From CAZDHT01 sp964505325 (GTDB taxonomy: Bacteria; Planctomycetota; PUPC01): a DNA stretch of 20,975 nucleotides. The notes below the pieces were generated by a model. The model worked only from the letters and a program-made list of their open reading frames with translations, was not told the origin of the DNA and did not search any database. Position numbers and translations under genes: made by a program. Shown one piece after another: positions 1 to 7,560 of the stretch. The stretch lies in NCBI GenBank assembly GCA_964505325.1, contig CAZDHT010000066.1, positions 1 through 20,975 of the forward strand. Direction: 5' to 3'. Every line of letters starts with the position of its first letter. The first letter of the stretch is position 1.

Positions 1-57
1 CGCCACGCTCAACGAAGTCGCCAGGAGCAGGCACGTCGTGAACACTCTTGCTCTCAT
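1..57 (-). CDS. Secreted protein of unknown function, N-terminal 19 codons only (runs off left edge)
   Basis: An ATG at 57 reads leftward off the window. The 19 visible residues (MRARVFTTCLLLATSLSVA) have a basic start followed by a hydrophobic core, as in a Sec signal peptide, so the product is probably exported. A GAGGGG ribosome-binding site lies 8 bases upstream and overlaps the stop region of the beta-propeller gene (stop at 71-73). The 13-base gap and shared strand suggest one operon with the two genes to its right. The mature protein is outside the window, so no function can be given. Confidence 0.6.
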   Translation of the reverse strand, partial: MRARVFTTCLLLATSLSVA

Positions 58-70
58 TCTCGTGACCCCT

Positions 71-1402
71 CTACCGGATCTCGCACACTTCCTCCGCGGC
101 GTAGGTCTTTTTCATTCGGACGATGCGGCTGTTCACGATGTCGAGGACGTAGATTCTCGTCCGGCTCACGCCCACCGCCTCGGGCCAGCCCAGCGGCACC
201 TCCGGCGTCTTGATCCGGCTGTCCTTTCCGGGCCCACGCGAGTCGATGTTGCCGTAATGTCCGAACTGCTCGATCAGGTTGCCGCTGTTGTCCACAACAC
301 ACACGCGGTTCAGCACGGCGCTGGGATAGAAAATGCGCCCCCAGCCGTCCACCTGAAACATGGGCTGGCGGCACATGCACTTCCAGCCTCCGAACCCGCC
401 GCCGATGGAGCTCAGCCCCGGATAGAGCCGCAGGGCGCCTTCCACAAAGAGCTTCTTCTTCACCGGGCTCCCCCATCCCCACCGCAAATCGACGACCAGG
501 CCTTTCTTGTCTCCCCGGTCCTTGACGTCCAAAACCGCTCCGCCCGCGGGCCCGAACTTGATGATGCTTCCGGCCAGCCCGGGGTAGCCCATGTGCGGAA
601 TCTCGAAGCCCTTCGGCGGTTTGTGGCCCGGGGGGAATACCTTCTTCCCAACGTAGACGTTCCCCTGCCAGTCGACCTGTATGCCGCCCACCCGGTCGCC
701 GAGCGGGCCGACGAGGGCGCTCTTGAACCGCGTGCACTTCTGCATCGCGGCATCGTCCCTCATCCGGCCGGGGTCCTCCGGCTGGCCGTCCGGACGGAAC
801 ACGGCCACCGCGTACTTGGCCCACGTGTACATTTGCAGCGAATGGACCCGCCCCTTCAGGCCGGCGGCCAGCCCTGGCGAGCAGTAGCCCGCCCCCCAGC
901 GGGCGTAGACCTTGCCGACCGTGTTGCTCGGGTATTTCCTGCCGGCGACCTTGCCGGGGACGGGGATCGGCTTGAAGTCTCTGTCGAAGCGGCAGAGCGG
1001 GGCGTCGTAGATGCCGTGCGGATGCACGTACCAGTTGCCGTCCAGCCCCACGTTCATGTCGATGGCGTTGTTGAACGGCAACTCGAGGGGCTCGCCGGTC
1101 AGGCCGTTAACGGAACGCGCGAATCCGGTCAGGTCGCTGAAAACGACCTGGTCCGTTTCCGGATGGACCGCCAGCCGGGACGTGATCCCGAATTCGTCCC
1201 GGCTGCGGTCCAGGAGGTCCGCGGTCTTTACGAACGAGTCTCGCCGGTCCTCGAGCCGCCAGAGATAGCACTGCGTCCGTCTCTTCCTGCCTCTGGCCGT
1301 CCTGGCGCCGACCGACTGCCCGATCCAGACCACCGTCGGATCGCTCGACTCGTCCAGCGCCAGGTGGATCCTGGCTCGCCCTTTCCGATATACGAGATCC
1401 AT
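71..1402 (-). CDS. NHL/six-bladed beta-propeller-like protein, probably missing its N-terminus
   Basis: The reading frame is about 443 residues. It contains repeated blade-like segments of the type 'GGIQVDWQGNVYVGKK', 'GLDGNWYVHPHG', 'FQVDGWGRIFYPSAVLN' and 'VSRTRIYVLDIVNSRIVRMK', which is the pattern of NHL/SMP-30-type propellers. Such domains usually bind ligands or proteins outside the cytoplasm. The first ATG (1402) has no ribosome-binding site and lies inside the preceding lipoprotein frame. Credible protein sequence begins near 'ARIHLALDESSD', mid-domain, with no signal peptide. I therefore infer that the true 5' part is missing and that this is a 5'-truncated gene fused by deletion to the upstream lipoprotein gene. 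The C-terminus (CEIR, stop at 71-73) looks natural. Blade count and substrate cannot be read from the sequence. Confidence 0.65.
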   Translation of the reverse strand: MDLVYRKGRARIHLALDESSDPTVVWIGQSVGARTARGRKRRTQCYLWRLEDRRDSFVKTADLLDRSRDEFGITSRLAVHPETDQVVFSDLTGFARSVNGLTGEPLELPFNNAIDMNVGLDGNWYVHPHGIYDAPLCRFDRDFKPIPVPGKVAGRKYPSNTVGKVYARWGAGYCSPGLAAGLKGRVHSLQMYTWAKYAVAVFRPDGQPEDPGRMRDDAAMQKCTRFKSALVGPLGDRVGGIQVDWQGNVYVGKKVFPPGHKPPKGFEIPHMGYPGLAGSIIKFGPAGGAVLDVKDRGDKKGLVVDLRWGWGSPVKKKLFVEGALRLYPGLSSIGGGFGGWKCMCRQPMFQVDGWGRIFYPSAVLNRVCVVDNSGNLIEQFGHYGNIDSRGPGKDSRIKTPEVPLGWPEAVGVSRTRIYVLDIVNSRIVRMKKTYAAEEVCEIR

Positions 1403-3258
1403 CGGTCATAGGCATTCGACCCGTGCGCGTTGTAGTCGGCGACGCCGCCTCGCTTTTCGTCAGCCGCGGCGTACGCCAGCGCGAACTGAAGAGCCGCCTT
1501 CAGCGCGGCTTTGTCGTCCGCCGGCTTGCAGGGCCGCACGATGCAGACCTCGAATCCGCCCCTCTTGTCGGGGTCGATGGGCCCTCGACCTTTGACCGTG
1601 TAGAACCCCGCCTCGTCACATCTGGCGAGCATCTGGTAGTGGAAGTTGTGGTAGGCGAAGCACGGGATGCCCTGCCGAATGGCTTTGCGGCACTCCGCGA
1701 ACGCCGCCTTCTTCTTCGCGGCCACGTCGGGGTCGTCCGAGTCGGCGGCGTGGTGCTCCAGCACGACACCGGCGTTACGGCAGAGCTCCGTCATCCTGCC
1801 GGACTCGTAGTAGTCGAACAGCGAGTTCCACGGCGTGCTCGGGCAGAAGCCCTTGGTGATGGAGATGACGAACGCGTGGCCGGTCATCCCCGCAAGCCAC
1901 GGCGTGGAGATGTTGGCGTTGAGGTGGTTCAGGCAGCTCCGCATGCATCCCATCTGCAGGTTGTCTTCGGCGACGACGACTGTCTTCAGGCCCTTCATCT
2001 CCATCGCATTCCCCTCCGTTCCTCCGGCCTTCGGGTTGTCCGACGCCTCGAACGCCACCATGAGAAGCGAGTACGCAAGTTGCTCTCTTCTGAGCATATC
2101 GTCGATGGCGGCGGCGCCGGCCTCGCGGCTCTTCTCGTCGGCGAGCCACGCTTCGCGCGCCTTCCTGGTCTCGTCGTGCCCTCCCGCGAATGGGCCAAAC
2201 GCGCTCTTGGCCAGCGCAACTTCCTCGCGGTATAGAGCCGCGGCTCTGACGAGGGGCCTCTTTGCCTGCGGAAGAAGCGTCGCGGCGCGCTCACAGAACC
2301 GGGCGGCGGCAGCGCGGCCGACGATGATAGAGTTCACCTGCCCCCACAGTTGGCTCATGTCGTAGATCTCGGGGCTCTTGGGGCGCTTCTTCACGTCTGC
2401 GGGGTAGTCCAACTCGTGCAGGTCTTTCGCCAGCGCCCGGTAGGCGTCGTTGCCGAAGTGATAGGTGACGCCGTAGGCGCGGCTCGGCCGGACGTAGAAC
2501 TTCCCTCTCACGAGCTTGAGCGCCGCCACGGCCTTATCCCTCTCGGACGGATTTCGCTTCTTCTCGCCGAGCAGGAACGCGGTGTTGGCAAGCCACGTGC
2601 CGCAGGTGAACCGCCGCTGCGGGTCGACGGGGCCCTGCACCTGCATGTCCCAGAAGCCGAGCTTCTTGACCTTGTCGTCAATCAGGTCGACCCACTCGTA
2701 GGCCTTCTCGCCTCCGACGTAGCAGACCTTCTCGTTCTTGCGGTCGTATCCAACCACGACGCGCCACGTGCCGCACTCCCCGTAGGCGCCGCCGAGGAGC
2801 GCAGGTCGGCCGGCGTCTGCGGACTTCCACAACTCGCCGAGAAAGGCGTCGGTCTTCTGCTTGCGCTGATCGGCCGGCATTCGTTGCATCGCGTGGAACC
2901 AGTTGGGTGTCGTCCATCGCGATCCGTAGCCGTAGGCCTGGGCCAGATTGTCCCACGGATTGCTCGGCATGTTGAGCCCGGTCCGCAGCTCCCACTTCGT
3001 GCCGTGGCACAGGTGGAACGCTTTGCCGGAGTAGACGAGCAGGTCGTCGAGCGTGACCTTCTCGCCGCGATGGCGGAGCAGGATCTCCATCCCGCGCAGG
3101 CGCATGTGCTCGGTCATTTTGACGTCCGGCACGCCAGTGACCCACACCTTGCCGCCTTCGCGTCTGACCGCCGTTCCTCCTGCCCGCCTTCCGGCGCATC
3201 CCGCGAGCAGGGCGAGCATCAGCACGCCGATCAACGCACACTCCATGCTCTCGCGCAT
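1228..3258 (-). CDS. Lipoprotein with two papain-like (BtrH/C39-like) domains; 3' end disrupted
   Basis: The start at 3258 is supported by a GGAGGAG ribosome-binding site 4 bases upstream. The N-terminus is a lipoprotein signal peptide (MRESMECALIGVLMLALLAG) with a lipobox LLAG-C at Cys21, so the protein is probably membrane-anchored. Two regions resemble each other and the papain-like BtrH N-terminal/C39-like fold: about residues 65-215 (FHLCHG, GECGTWRVVVGYD) and 430-580 (MGCMRSC, GMTGHAFVIS, CFAYHNFHYQ). A helical stretch at about 215-420 separates them. Convincing sequence stops near residue 627 ('AYDRWISYIGKG'). The last 50 residues are Arg/Ser/Gly-rich and are the out-of-frame shadow of the beta-propeller gene, so the native C-terminus seems lost. 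Peptidase activity is not established; family assignment is by pattern only. Confidence 0.7.
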   Translation of the reverse strand: MRESMECALIGVLMLALLAGCAGRRAGGTAVRREGGKVWVTGVPDVKMTEHMRLRGMEILLRHRGEKVTLDDLLVYSGKAFHLCHGTKWELRTGLNMPSNPWDNLAQAYGYGSRWTTPNWFHAMQRMPADQRKQKTDAFLGELWKSADAGRPALLGGAYGECGTWRVVVGYDRKNEKVCYVGGEKAYEWVDLIDDKVKKLGFWDMQVQGPVDPQRRFTCGTWLANTAFLLGEKKRNPSERDKAVAALKLVRGKFYVRPSRAYGVTYHFGNDAYRALAKDLHELDYPADVKKRPKSPEIYDMSQLWGQVNSIIVGRAAAARFCERAATLLPQAKRPLVRAAALYREEVALAKSAFGPFAGGHDETRKAREAWLADEKSREAGAAAIDDMLRREQLAYSLLMVAFEASDNPKAGGTEGNAMEMKGLKTVVVAEDNLQMGCMRSCLNHLNANISTPWLAGMTGHAFVISITKGFCPSTPWNSLFDYYESGRMTELCRNAGVVLEHHAADSDDPDVAAKKKAAFAECRKAIRQGIPCFAYHNFHYQMLARCDEAGFYTVKGRGPIDPDKRGGFEVCIVRPCKPADDKAALKAALQFALAYAAADEKRGGVADYNAHGSNAYDRWISYIGKGEPGSTWRWTSRAIRRWSGSGSRSAPGRPEAGRDGRSAISGGSRTGETRS

Positions 3259-3480
3259 TTCGCTCCTCCGTCCGGCGTCACGTACGCCCCGTCTATCACC
3301 AATCGGCCTGCCCTCTTGTGGGGCCACGCTATAGGCATTCTCGCCGGCTCACAGAGCCGGCCTACAACACCCTCCGCACCAGCACCGTCATTCCCGGCGA
3401 GCGTCTGCGGGCCCGCTCTGCGAGCGCACGTTCAGGCTGATGCGCCCCATCGCTTTTGCCCCAGACCTTCGCACTTCCCG
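3259..3480. other. Intergenic region with one palindrome
   Basis: This 222-base gap lies between the glycoside-hydrolase-like fragment and the lipoprotein gene, both on the minus strand. It contains the lipoprotein ribosome-binding site and the hairpin at 3343-3361. I found no convincing -35/-10 pair and no coding frame. Confidence 0.5.
3343..3361. repeat. Perfect 8-bp palindrome, REP-like hairpin
   Basis: GCCGGCTC (3343-3350), loop ACA (3351-3353), GAGCCGGC (3354-3361): a perfect 8-bp stem with a 3-base loop. It lies about 85 bases upstream of the lipoprotein start and 120 bases downstream of the glycoside-hydrolase-like stop. There is no T-run on either strand, so a classical intrinsic terminator is unlikely. 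The form fits a dispersed intergenic palindrome, but no second full copy exists in this window. Confidence 0.55.
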
Positions 3481-4260
3481 TCAATTGCCGAGGGCCTTGG
3501 CCACCTCGGCGGTCATCGCGAAGAGCTGCTCGGTGCGGTTGCCCCAGTCGGTCACGAAGAACGGCCAGGCCCGCACCTTGTAGTTGAAGCAGGTGTACTG
3601 GAGGTAGAGCCCCATCCGCGTGCGTTCGTCGAGGAGTTCACGGGCGCGGCGGGCCAGGTCTTCGCCGAGCTTGGCCTTCTTCGCCTTGTCCAGCAGGGCC
3701 TTCTCGATGAAGATCCGCGCCTCGCTCTCCTGAACGTTCTCGCGGAGCCCCTCGTAGCGGACGGTGGGCGCGGCGCCGTTCCGGCCCGGCCCGGTCAGAT
3801 AGGGCACCCCGCGGGCGAAGTTGAGGTGACCCCACTCGCTCTCCGGATAGCGGCCGACGAGGGTGTAGCTCCACTTGCTGCGCCCGCGCCCGCGGCGGGT
3901 CTTGCGGCTCAGCACTTTCCAGAAGTCGATGCCCTGGCGGCCGATGCCTCGGACCCCTGTTCGCGCTCTCACGATCCTCTCGCGGGTGACGTAGTGGGTG
4001 AACTGGGCGTAGTGCTGGCTGGCGCCCAGCCACAACTCGGTGACCGTGCGGAACTTGGCCAACTGCGTCTCGGTGGTCATGCTGTCGCGGGGGTTGTATA
4101 TCAGCCAGAAGCGGTTTTGCCAGCCATAGCCACGCTGCACGGCGGGGTCTCTGGGCTGGGCACAGACGCCCCAGAACGCGGTGCAGAAGCCGACCTCGTA
4201 GCCCTGCCACTTCGAGCAGTAGTCGTGCGAGTGCACCCCCCACTTGGTCCCGGGCGCGAA
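3481..4260 (-). pseudogene. Glycoside-hydrolase-like (DUF4091-type) protein, 3' fragment lacking its 5' end
   Basis: About 260 residues remain, ending in a natural-looking C-terminus (AKALGN, stop at 3481-3483). The segment 'TVRYEGLRENVQESEARIF' followed by a Lys/Glu-rich helix resembles the C-terminal region of DUF4091 proteins, which follow glycoside-hydrolase-like catalytic modules. Upstream aromatic-rich sequence ('WQNRFWLIYNPRDS', 'GHLNFARGVPYLTG') fits a carbohydrate-active enzyme. The GTG at 4236 has no ribosome-binding site, and sensible coding continues upstream of it ('PFAPGTKWG') until it meets the oppositely oriented recombinase at about 4250-4265. The N-terminal part is therefore absent and the gene is probably non-functional. 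The family call is tentative; the truncation is clear. Confidence 0.55.
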
Positions 4261-4266
4261 CGGGCG

Positions 4267-4797
4267 ATGCTCTACCGGATCGCGGTGGGCACCGGGTTCC
4301 GACGGAACGAGATCAGGAGCCTGACGCGCGAGTCGTTCGACCTTGACGCCGACCCGCCGACGGTGACGGTCGAGGCGGCGTACTCGAAGCGTCGCCGGCG
4401 TGACGTCCAGCCCATCCGCCGCGACCTCGCCGACCTCCTACGCCCCTGGCTCGCGTGGAAGAGGCCCGGCCTGCCGGTGATCGAGACCTCGAAGTGGAAC
4501 TGGCACCGCACCAGCGACATGATCAAGGCCGACCTCGAAGCCGCGGAACTCAAGTACAAGGACGCCTCGGGGCGGTACGCGGATTTTCACGCGTTGAGGC
4601 ACACGTACATCACCAACATCGGCCGTCTGCCGGTCAGCATGAAGACCCACCAGGAACTCGCCCGCCACAGTGAGCCGACGCTCACGATGCGCTACACCCA
4701 CGCGCAGCTCGCGGACAAGGTGCGGGCACTTGAGGGGCTTGCGTCCGCCAGTCCTACCACCAAAACCGCAAAGCCCAACGTCTTTGCGACGCGATGA
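4267..4797 (+). pseudogene. Tyrosine recombinase/phage-type integrase, catalytic domain only (5'-truncated)
   Basis: The 176 residues from the ATG at 4267 form a recognisable tyrosine-recombinase catalytic domain. Key residues are present: Arg12 in 'GTGFRRNEIRSL', hairpin Lys41 in 'AAYSKRRRR', His108-x-x-Arg111 in 'FHALRHTYITNI', His134 in 'ELARHSE' and nucleophile Tyr143 in 'TMRYTHAQ'. The C-terminus looks native. The arm-binding and core-binding domains that normally precede the catalytic domain (another 150-200 residues) are missing. Coding similarity starts a few codons before the ATG ('GRERAMLYR'), right where the minus-strand glycoside-hydrolase-like fragment ends, so the 5' part was lost at that junction. 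The frame stays open far upstream, but that is GC-rich shadow of minus-strand genes. The catalytic residues are intact, yet without DNA-binding domains it is probably inactive. Confidence 0.8.
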
Positions 4798-5106
4798 GAT
4801 CTTGAATCCCAATCTGGGGGAGCAGTATAATGTGGTCCGGCGGAATGGGGATAGTGAACATCTTGCGGGCCCGCACCTGATCCCAACGTCTGAGACGACT
4901 TTATGTCCACGGCGCCGCGATAGTGGCAGTCCAGAGACTGCGGGCCGTACAGTGTGCCGGCTCGCCTCGTAGTCTACAACGCATCAGTGACAGCAGCAAG
5001 AGCGTCGATCTTCTCGAAGACGGACCTGGATTGGTGACTGAAGGAGGGTTCTTGAGCGCAGCGTCATCTCGTGGCTGTGTGCAGGGCCAAGACAGGGGTA
5101 AGGCGA
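4798..5106. other. Non-coding gap of about 300 bases
   Basis: No convincing gene is visible on either strand. The gap holds one promoter-like pair (4802-4831) and a short dyad, CGTCT-G-AGACG, at 4887-4897. Local ORFs have low-complexity products without domain features. Confidence 0.5.
4802..4831 (+). promoter_or_regulatory. Possible sigma70-type promoter
   Basis: TTGAAT (4802-4807), an 18-base spacer and a perfect TATAAT (4826-4831). It points toward the phosphate-binding-protein-like remnant about 275 bases downstream. The -35 matches consensus at only four positions and no transcript start can be confirmed. Confidence 0.3.
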
Positions 5107-5340
5107 ATGTGTCGGAAACATCTTCTTCGTCGGTTGGTGATAATCACGGCGGGACTGCTGTCCGGCTCGCCGCTGACAGCCATTGGCCAGGAAAGTGTTC
5201 GCGTGCTTGGCAGTTTTTCCGGCACGCACAACCAGGAGGCCACAGCCCAGGCGTTCATGCGTGATCACCCAGACGCACGGGTGAGGGTGGAGTATCCCCC
5301 GAACACGACTGATCAGTGTATGAAGGGCGGCCGTTCGAGT
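5107..5340 (+). pseudogene. Remnant of a secreted PstS-like phosphate-binding protein (N-terminus only)
   Basis: From the ATG at 5107 (AAGG at -9) the frame encodes a signal-peptide-like segment (basic MCRKHLLRR, then a hydrophobic run ending near TAIGQ). It continues with 'VRVLGSFSGTHNQEATAQAF' and 'MRDHPDARVRVEY'. That resembles the first beta-alpha-beta unit of PstS-type periplasmic binding proteins, where a VxGS(T/G) loop is followed by a helix and HPxxxVxV. Similarity fades after about residue 65. The open frame then runs antisense into the FGE-type gene, whose stop is at 5369, so the 3' three-quarters are missing. The end given here is approximate. The family call is tentative because so little remains. 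Confidence 0.35.
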
Positions 5341-5368
5341 CTAGCTGTTTCTACCGCGACCTTCGGTC

Positions 5369-7189
5369 TCACTCCGCTCGGCCACGCACAGAATGAGAGG
5401 GCAGAAGAACAGAGGGCCAGCGGTCGTCTCGGGCGACTACCCGACAGCCGTTTCCAGTGGTCTGGTGCTCCGGAACACGACTGCCGCGGCAAGCCGACCC
5501 GCAGCCCGTCGGATGGGTCCAGCCGCTCCCGCTTCGCCACACGCGGTACTGGCCGGTCCGGGGCCCGTTCGGGTCGTCCGTCGGGCTGTTCTGGTAGTAC
5601 TCGTCGCCGTACCAGTCCTGGCACCATTCGTGCACATTCCCGTGCATGTCGTACAGGCCGAACGCGTTCGGCTTGAAGCTCCCGACAACCATGGTCTGCG
5701 GCGGCCGTCTCATAAAAGAGAAGCTACAGTTCGCTTCGTCTTTCAATATCCTCATACCCGTGTGGAACGGGGTGTCTGTCCCTGCCCGGCAGGCGTACTC
5801 CCACTCCGCCTCGGTCGGAAGCGAGAACGTAAGTCCGTCCACCTTCGTGCTCAGCTTCTTCACGAACGACTGGCAGTGGTACCAGGATACACATTCGACC
5901 GGTTTTCTGGCCCCCTTGGATTGTGCCGGGTTCTCGCCCATCACCTGTTCCCACTGCTCCTGGGTCACCTCCGTCTTGCTCATGTAGAACGGCCTCGTGA
6001 TCCGGACCTCGTGCTCGCTCATCACCCGTTGCCGCTCGCGGATGGACTCCACCACTCGGAAATGCATGAATTCCGTGATCCGGACGTTGGGCACGCCCAT
6101 CACAAACTCACCCTCCGGGATCAGCACGAGTTCCATCTTGACCCCACCGCCAAGATCAACCACCTTCTCGACCGGCACGTCGAGAGTCCTCGCTGTCTCC
6201 TTCTGTCGCCGCTTCGCATCGACTGCATCGAACGGCCATCTCTTGCAGGTCGCCGGTTCAGCTTCGGTTGAAGTGCTGCGGGCGACTACCCGACAACCGG
6301 TGTTGTTGACCCGAGCCGTCGGGTTGCTCCTGAAGCGGTTGGCCGAGCGACAGCACGTCGCTGGACGGTAAATCCAGGCCCCGCCTCGCCTCACGCGGTA
6401 CTCGCCGGTCCGGGGGCCCTTCGGATCGTCCGTCGGGCTGCTCTGGTAGTACTTCTCGCCGTACCAGTCCTGGCACCATTCCCATACACTTCCGTGCATA
6501 TCGCGAAGGCCAAATGCGTTTGCCTTCTTCCGCCCTACAGGCTGCGTCTCTTCCTTCGTGTATCCGTACCATGCGTAATCGTCCAATCCAGTATCATCGT
6601 CGCCGAAGCAGTACTTGGTCGTCGAACCCGCCCGGCAAGCGTATTCCCATTCCGCCTCCGTCGGCAACGAGAAAGTCAGGCCGGCCACCCTCGCACTCAG
6701 CTTGTTCACGAACGCCTGGCAGTCGTCCCACGAGACCTGCTCGACGGGGTTCTTGGCTTCCTTGAAATAGCTGAAGTTGTCTCCCCTCATCCGCTCCCAC
6801 TGCTCCTGTGTCACCTCCGTTCTACTTATCCAGAACGGCTTCGTGATGCGGACCTTGTGCTGCGTTTCACTGCTATTCCGGCCCTTCTCGCCCGCCGGGC
6901 TGCCCATCACAAACTCGCCGGCGGGGATCAGCACCAGTTCCATTGTCACCCCGCCGCCCAAATCCACCGTCCTCTCGACCGGCACGCCTAACGCTTCCGC
7001 GGTCTCCGTCTGTCGTCGGCTCGCCTCGGCTGCGTCGAACGGCCACTTCTTGTAGACTGTCGGCTCGACCTTGGTTGAAGTGGTGCAGCCGACACACGCG
7101 GCCACCATGCACACTATCGCCCAAACTAACGCTCTGACGGCACCTAGCACTCCGCCCACCGGGGCGACGAGTGAACTGGCCACTGTCAT
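5369..7189 (-). CDS. Exported protein with two tandem formylglycine-generating-enzyme (SUMF1/FGE-sulfatase) domains
   Basis: The chosen start (7189) gives 606 residues, with a hydrophobic export segment at about 11-34 ending in a lipobox-like VGC (Cys35). Upstream sequence in this frame is not protein-like. Two FGE-type domains follow, at about 80-304 and 350-587. Each begins with 'VDLGGGV.MELVLIP.GEFVMG' and carries 'SLPTEAEWEYACRAG', 'NAFGL.DMHG.V.EWCQDWYG' and a final 'GCRVVAR'. The preceding linker (K.WPFDA..A.RRQ.ETA) is duplicated too. Copy 1 keeps the usual 'RVRRGGAW'; copy 2 has 'RVWRSGSGW' and looks degenerate. Classical FGE activates sulfatases by converting an active-site Cys to formylglycine, but many bacterial relatives are non-enzymatic, and no sulfatase lies in this window. 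The function of this copy is unknown. No good ribosome-binding site is visible. Confidence 0.75.
   Translation of the reverse strand: MTVASSLVAPVGGVLGAVRALVWAIVCMVAACVGCTTSTKVEPTVYKKWPFDAAEASRRQTETAEALGVPVERTVDLGGGVTMELVLIPAGEFVMGSPAGEKGRNSSETQHKVRITKPFWISRTEVTQEQWERMRGDNFSYFKEAKNPVEQVSWDDCQAFVNKLSARVAGLTFSLPTEAEWEYACRAGSTTKYCFGDDDTGLDDYAWYGYTKEETQPVGRKKANAFGLRDMHGSVWEWCQDWYGEKYYQSSPTDDPKGPRTGEYRVRRGGAWIYRPATCCRSANRFRSNPTARVNNTGCRVVARSTSTEAEPATCKRWPFDAVDAKRRQKETARTLDVPVEKVVDLGGGVKMELVLIPEGEFVMGVPNVRITEFMHFRVVESIRERQRVMSEHEVRITRPFYMSKTEVTQEQWEQVMGENPAQSKGARKPVECVSWYHCQSFVKKLSTKVDGLTFSLPTEAEWEYACRAGTDTPFHTGMRILKDEANCSFSFMRRPPQTMVVGSFKPNAFGLYDMHGNVHEWCQDWYGDEYYQNSPTDDPNGPRTGQYRVWRSGSGWTHPTGCGSACRGSRVPEHQTTGNGCRVVARDDRWPSVLLPSHSVRGRAE
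5429..6244 (-). repeat. Intragenic duplication, copy B (degenerate FGE-type domain with linker)
   Basis: Encodes about residues 316-587 of the tandem FGE-type protein and aligns end to end with copy A at 6278-7051. Stretches are near-identical at DNA level, for example the region coding EWCQDWYG near 5611-5635 and 6463-6482. Copy B carries extra residues (about 369-385) and the altered RSGSGW motif. Confidence 0.7.
6278..7051 (-). repeat. Intragenic duplication, copy A (intact-looking FGE-type domain with linker)
   Basis: Encodes about residues 47-304 of the tandem FGE-type protein. It has the canonical RGGAW motif and a CC pair ('ATCCRSANRF') near the C-terminal end, and it duplicates as a unit with the 'WPFDA' linker. 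Confidence 0.7.
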
Positions 7190-7484
7190 CAAGTACACCG
7201 GCCCCGCGATCACGCCCGAAGTTGAGGCCAAGTGGATGTGCCCTTCACAAAATTCTTGACGCAAAACGCGATTTGGTAGGTGGACTAATTCGCCTCCACC
7301 CCGCCAACAGGAACGCGAGCTGGTGCGCCACCACGTCGGCTGATTGGCGCTCGAGTAGGTCGTCCCTGCGAGAGCTTCAGCACCTGCCGAAGGGCTCTCT
7401 TGGTCCAGCGTGCGCGACCCAGCAGGCCAACCTGTACGTGCGAGCATTTCTTCAGCACCCTTGTTAGCGCCTGTATTTCAATAC

Positions 7485-7514
7485 TTGTCCATTCCTGTCA
7501 TCGTATGTCAACAT
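7485..7514. repeat. 10-bp-phased NTGTC direct repeats, block 1 (3 units)
   Basis: TTGTC, CTGTC and ATGTC begin at 7485, 7495 and 7505, exactly 10 bp apart, with unlike filler bases. The unit at 7502-7512 (CGTATGTCAAC) recurs exactly at 7578-7588 in block 2. One-turn spacing puts every TGTC on the same helical face, as expected for cooperative protein binding. Confidence 0.7.
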
Positions 7515-7544
7515 AAAGACCGAGGGTCGAACGTGGGCGGAACG

Positions 7545-7560
7545 CCCTAAGTCCTTAGGG
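7545..7560. repeat. Perfect 16-bp palindrome between the two repeat blocks
   Basis: CCCTAAG and CTTAGGG arms flank TC (7545-7560); as a hairpin it would be a 6-bp stem with loop GTCC. It abuts the first unit of repeat block 2. There is no T-run, so an operator or protein-binding dyad is as likely as a weak terminator for the tRNA transcript. Confidence 0.6.

Noticed and set aside
38..1411. 457-codon plus-strand open frame
   Set aside because: GC-rich shadow antisense to the beta-propeller gene, with no recognisable domain.
2350..4266. Long open frame on the plus strand leading into the recombinase (815 codons in total)
   Set aside because: Antisense to the lipoprotein and glycoside-hydrolase-like genes. 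The sequence is Arg/Ala/Pro-rich without domain features; only the part from about 4250 is recombinase-like.
4801..4825. Possible duplicate of the tRNA T-arm (attachment-site copy) after the recombinase
   Set aside because: Only a short GAATCC-like match to the tRNA 3' end; far too short to call a direct repeat.
7267..7470. Small minus-strand frame with a basic, Arg/Lys-rich product upstream of the FGE-type gene
   Set aside because: Under 60 codons, no ribosome-binding site or recognisable motif.
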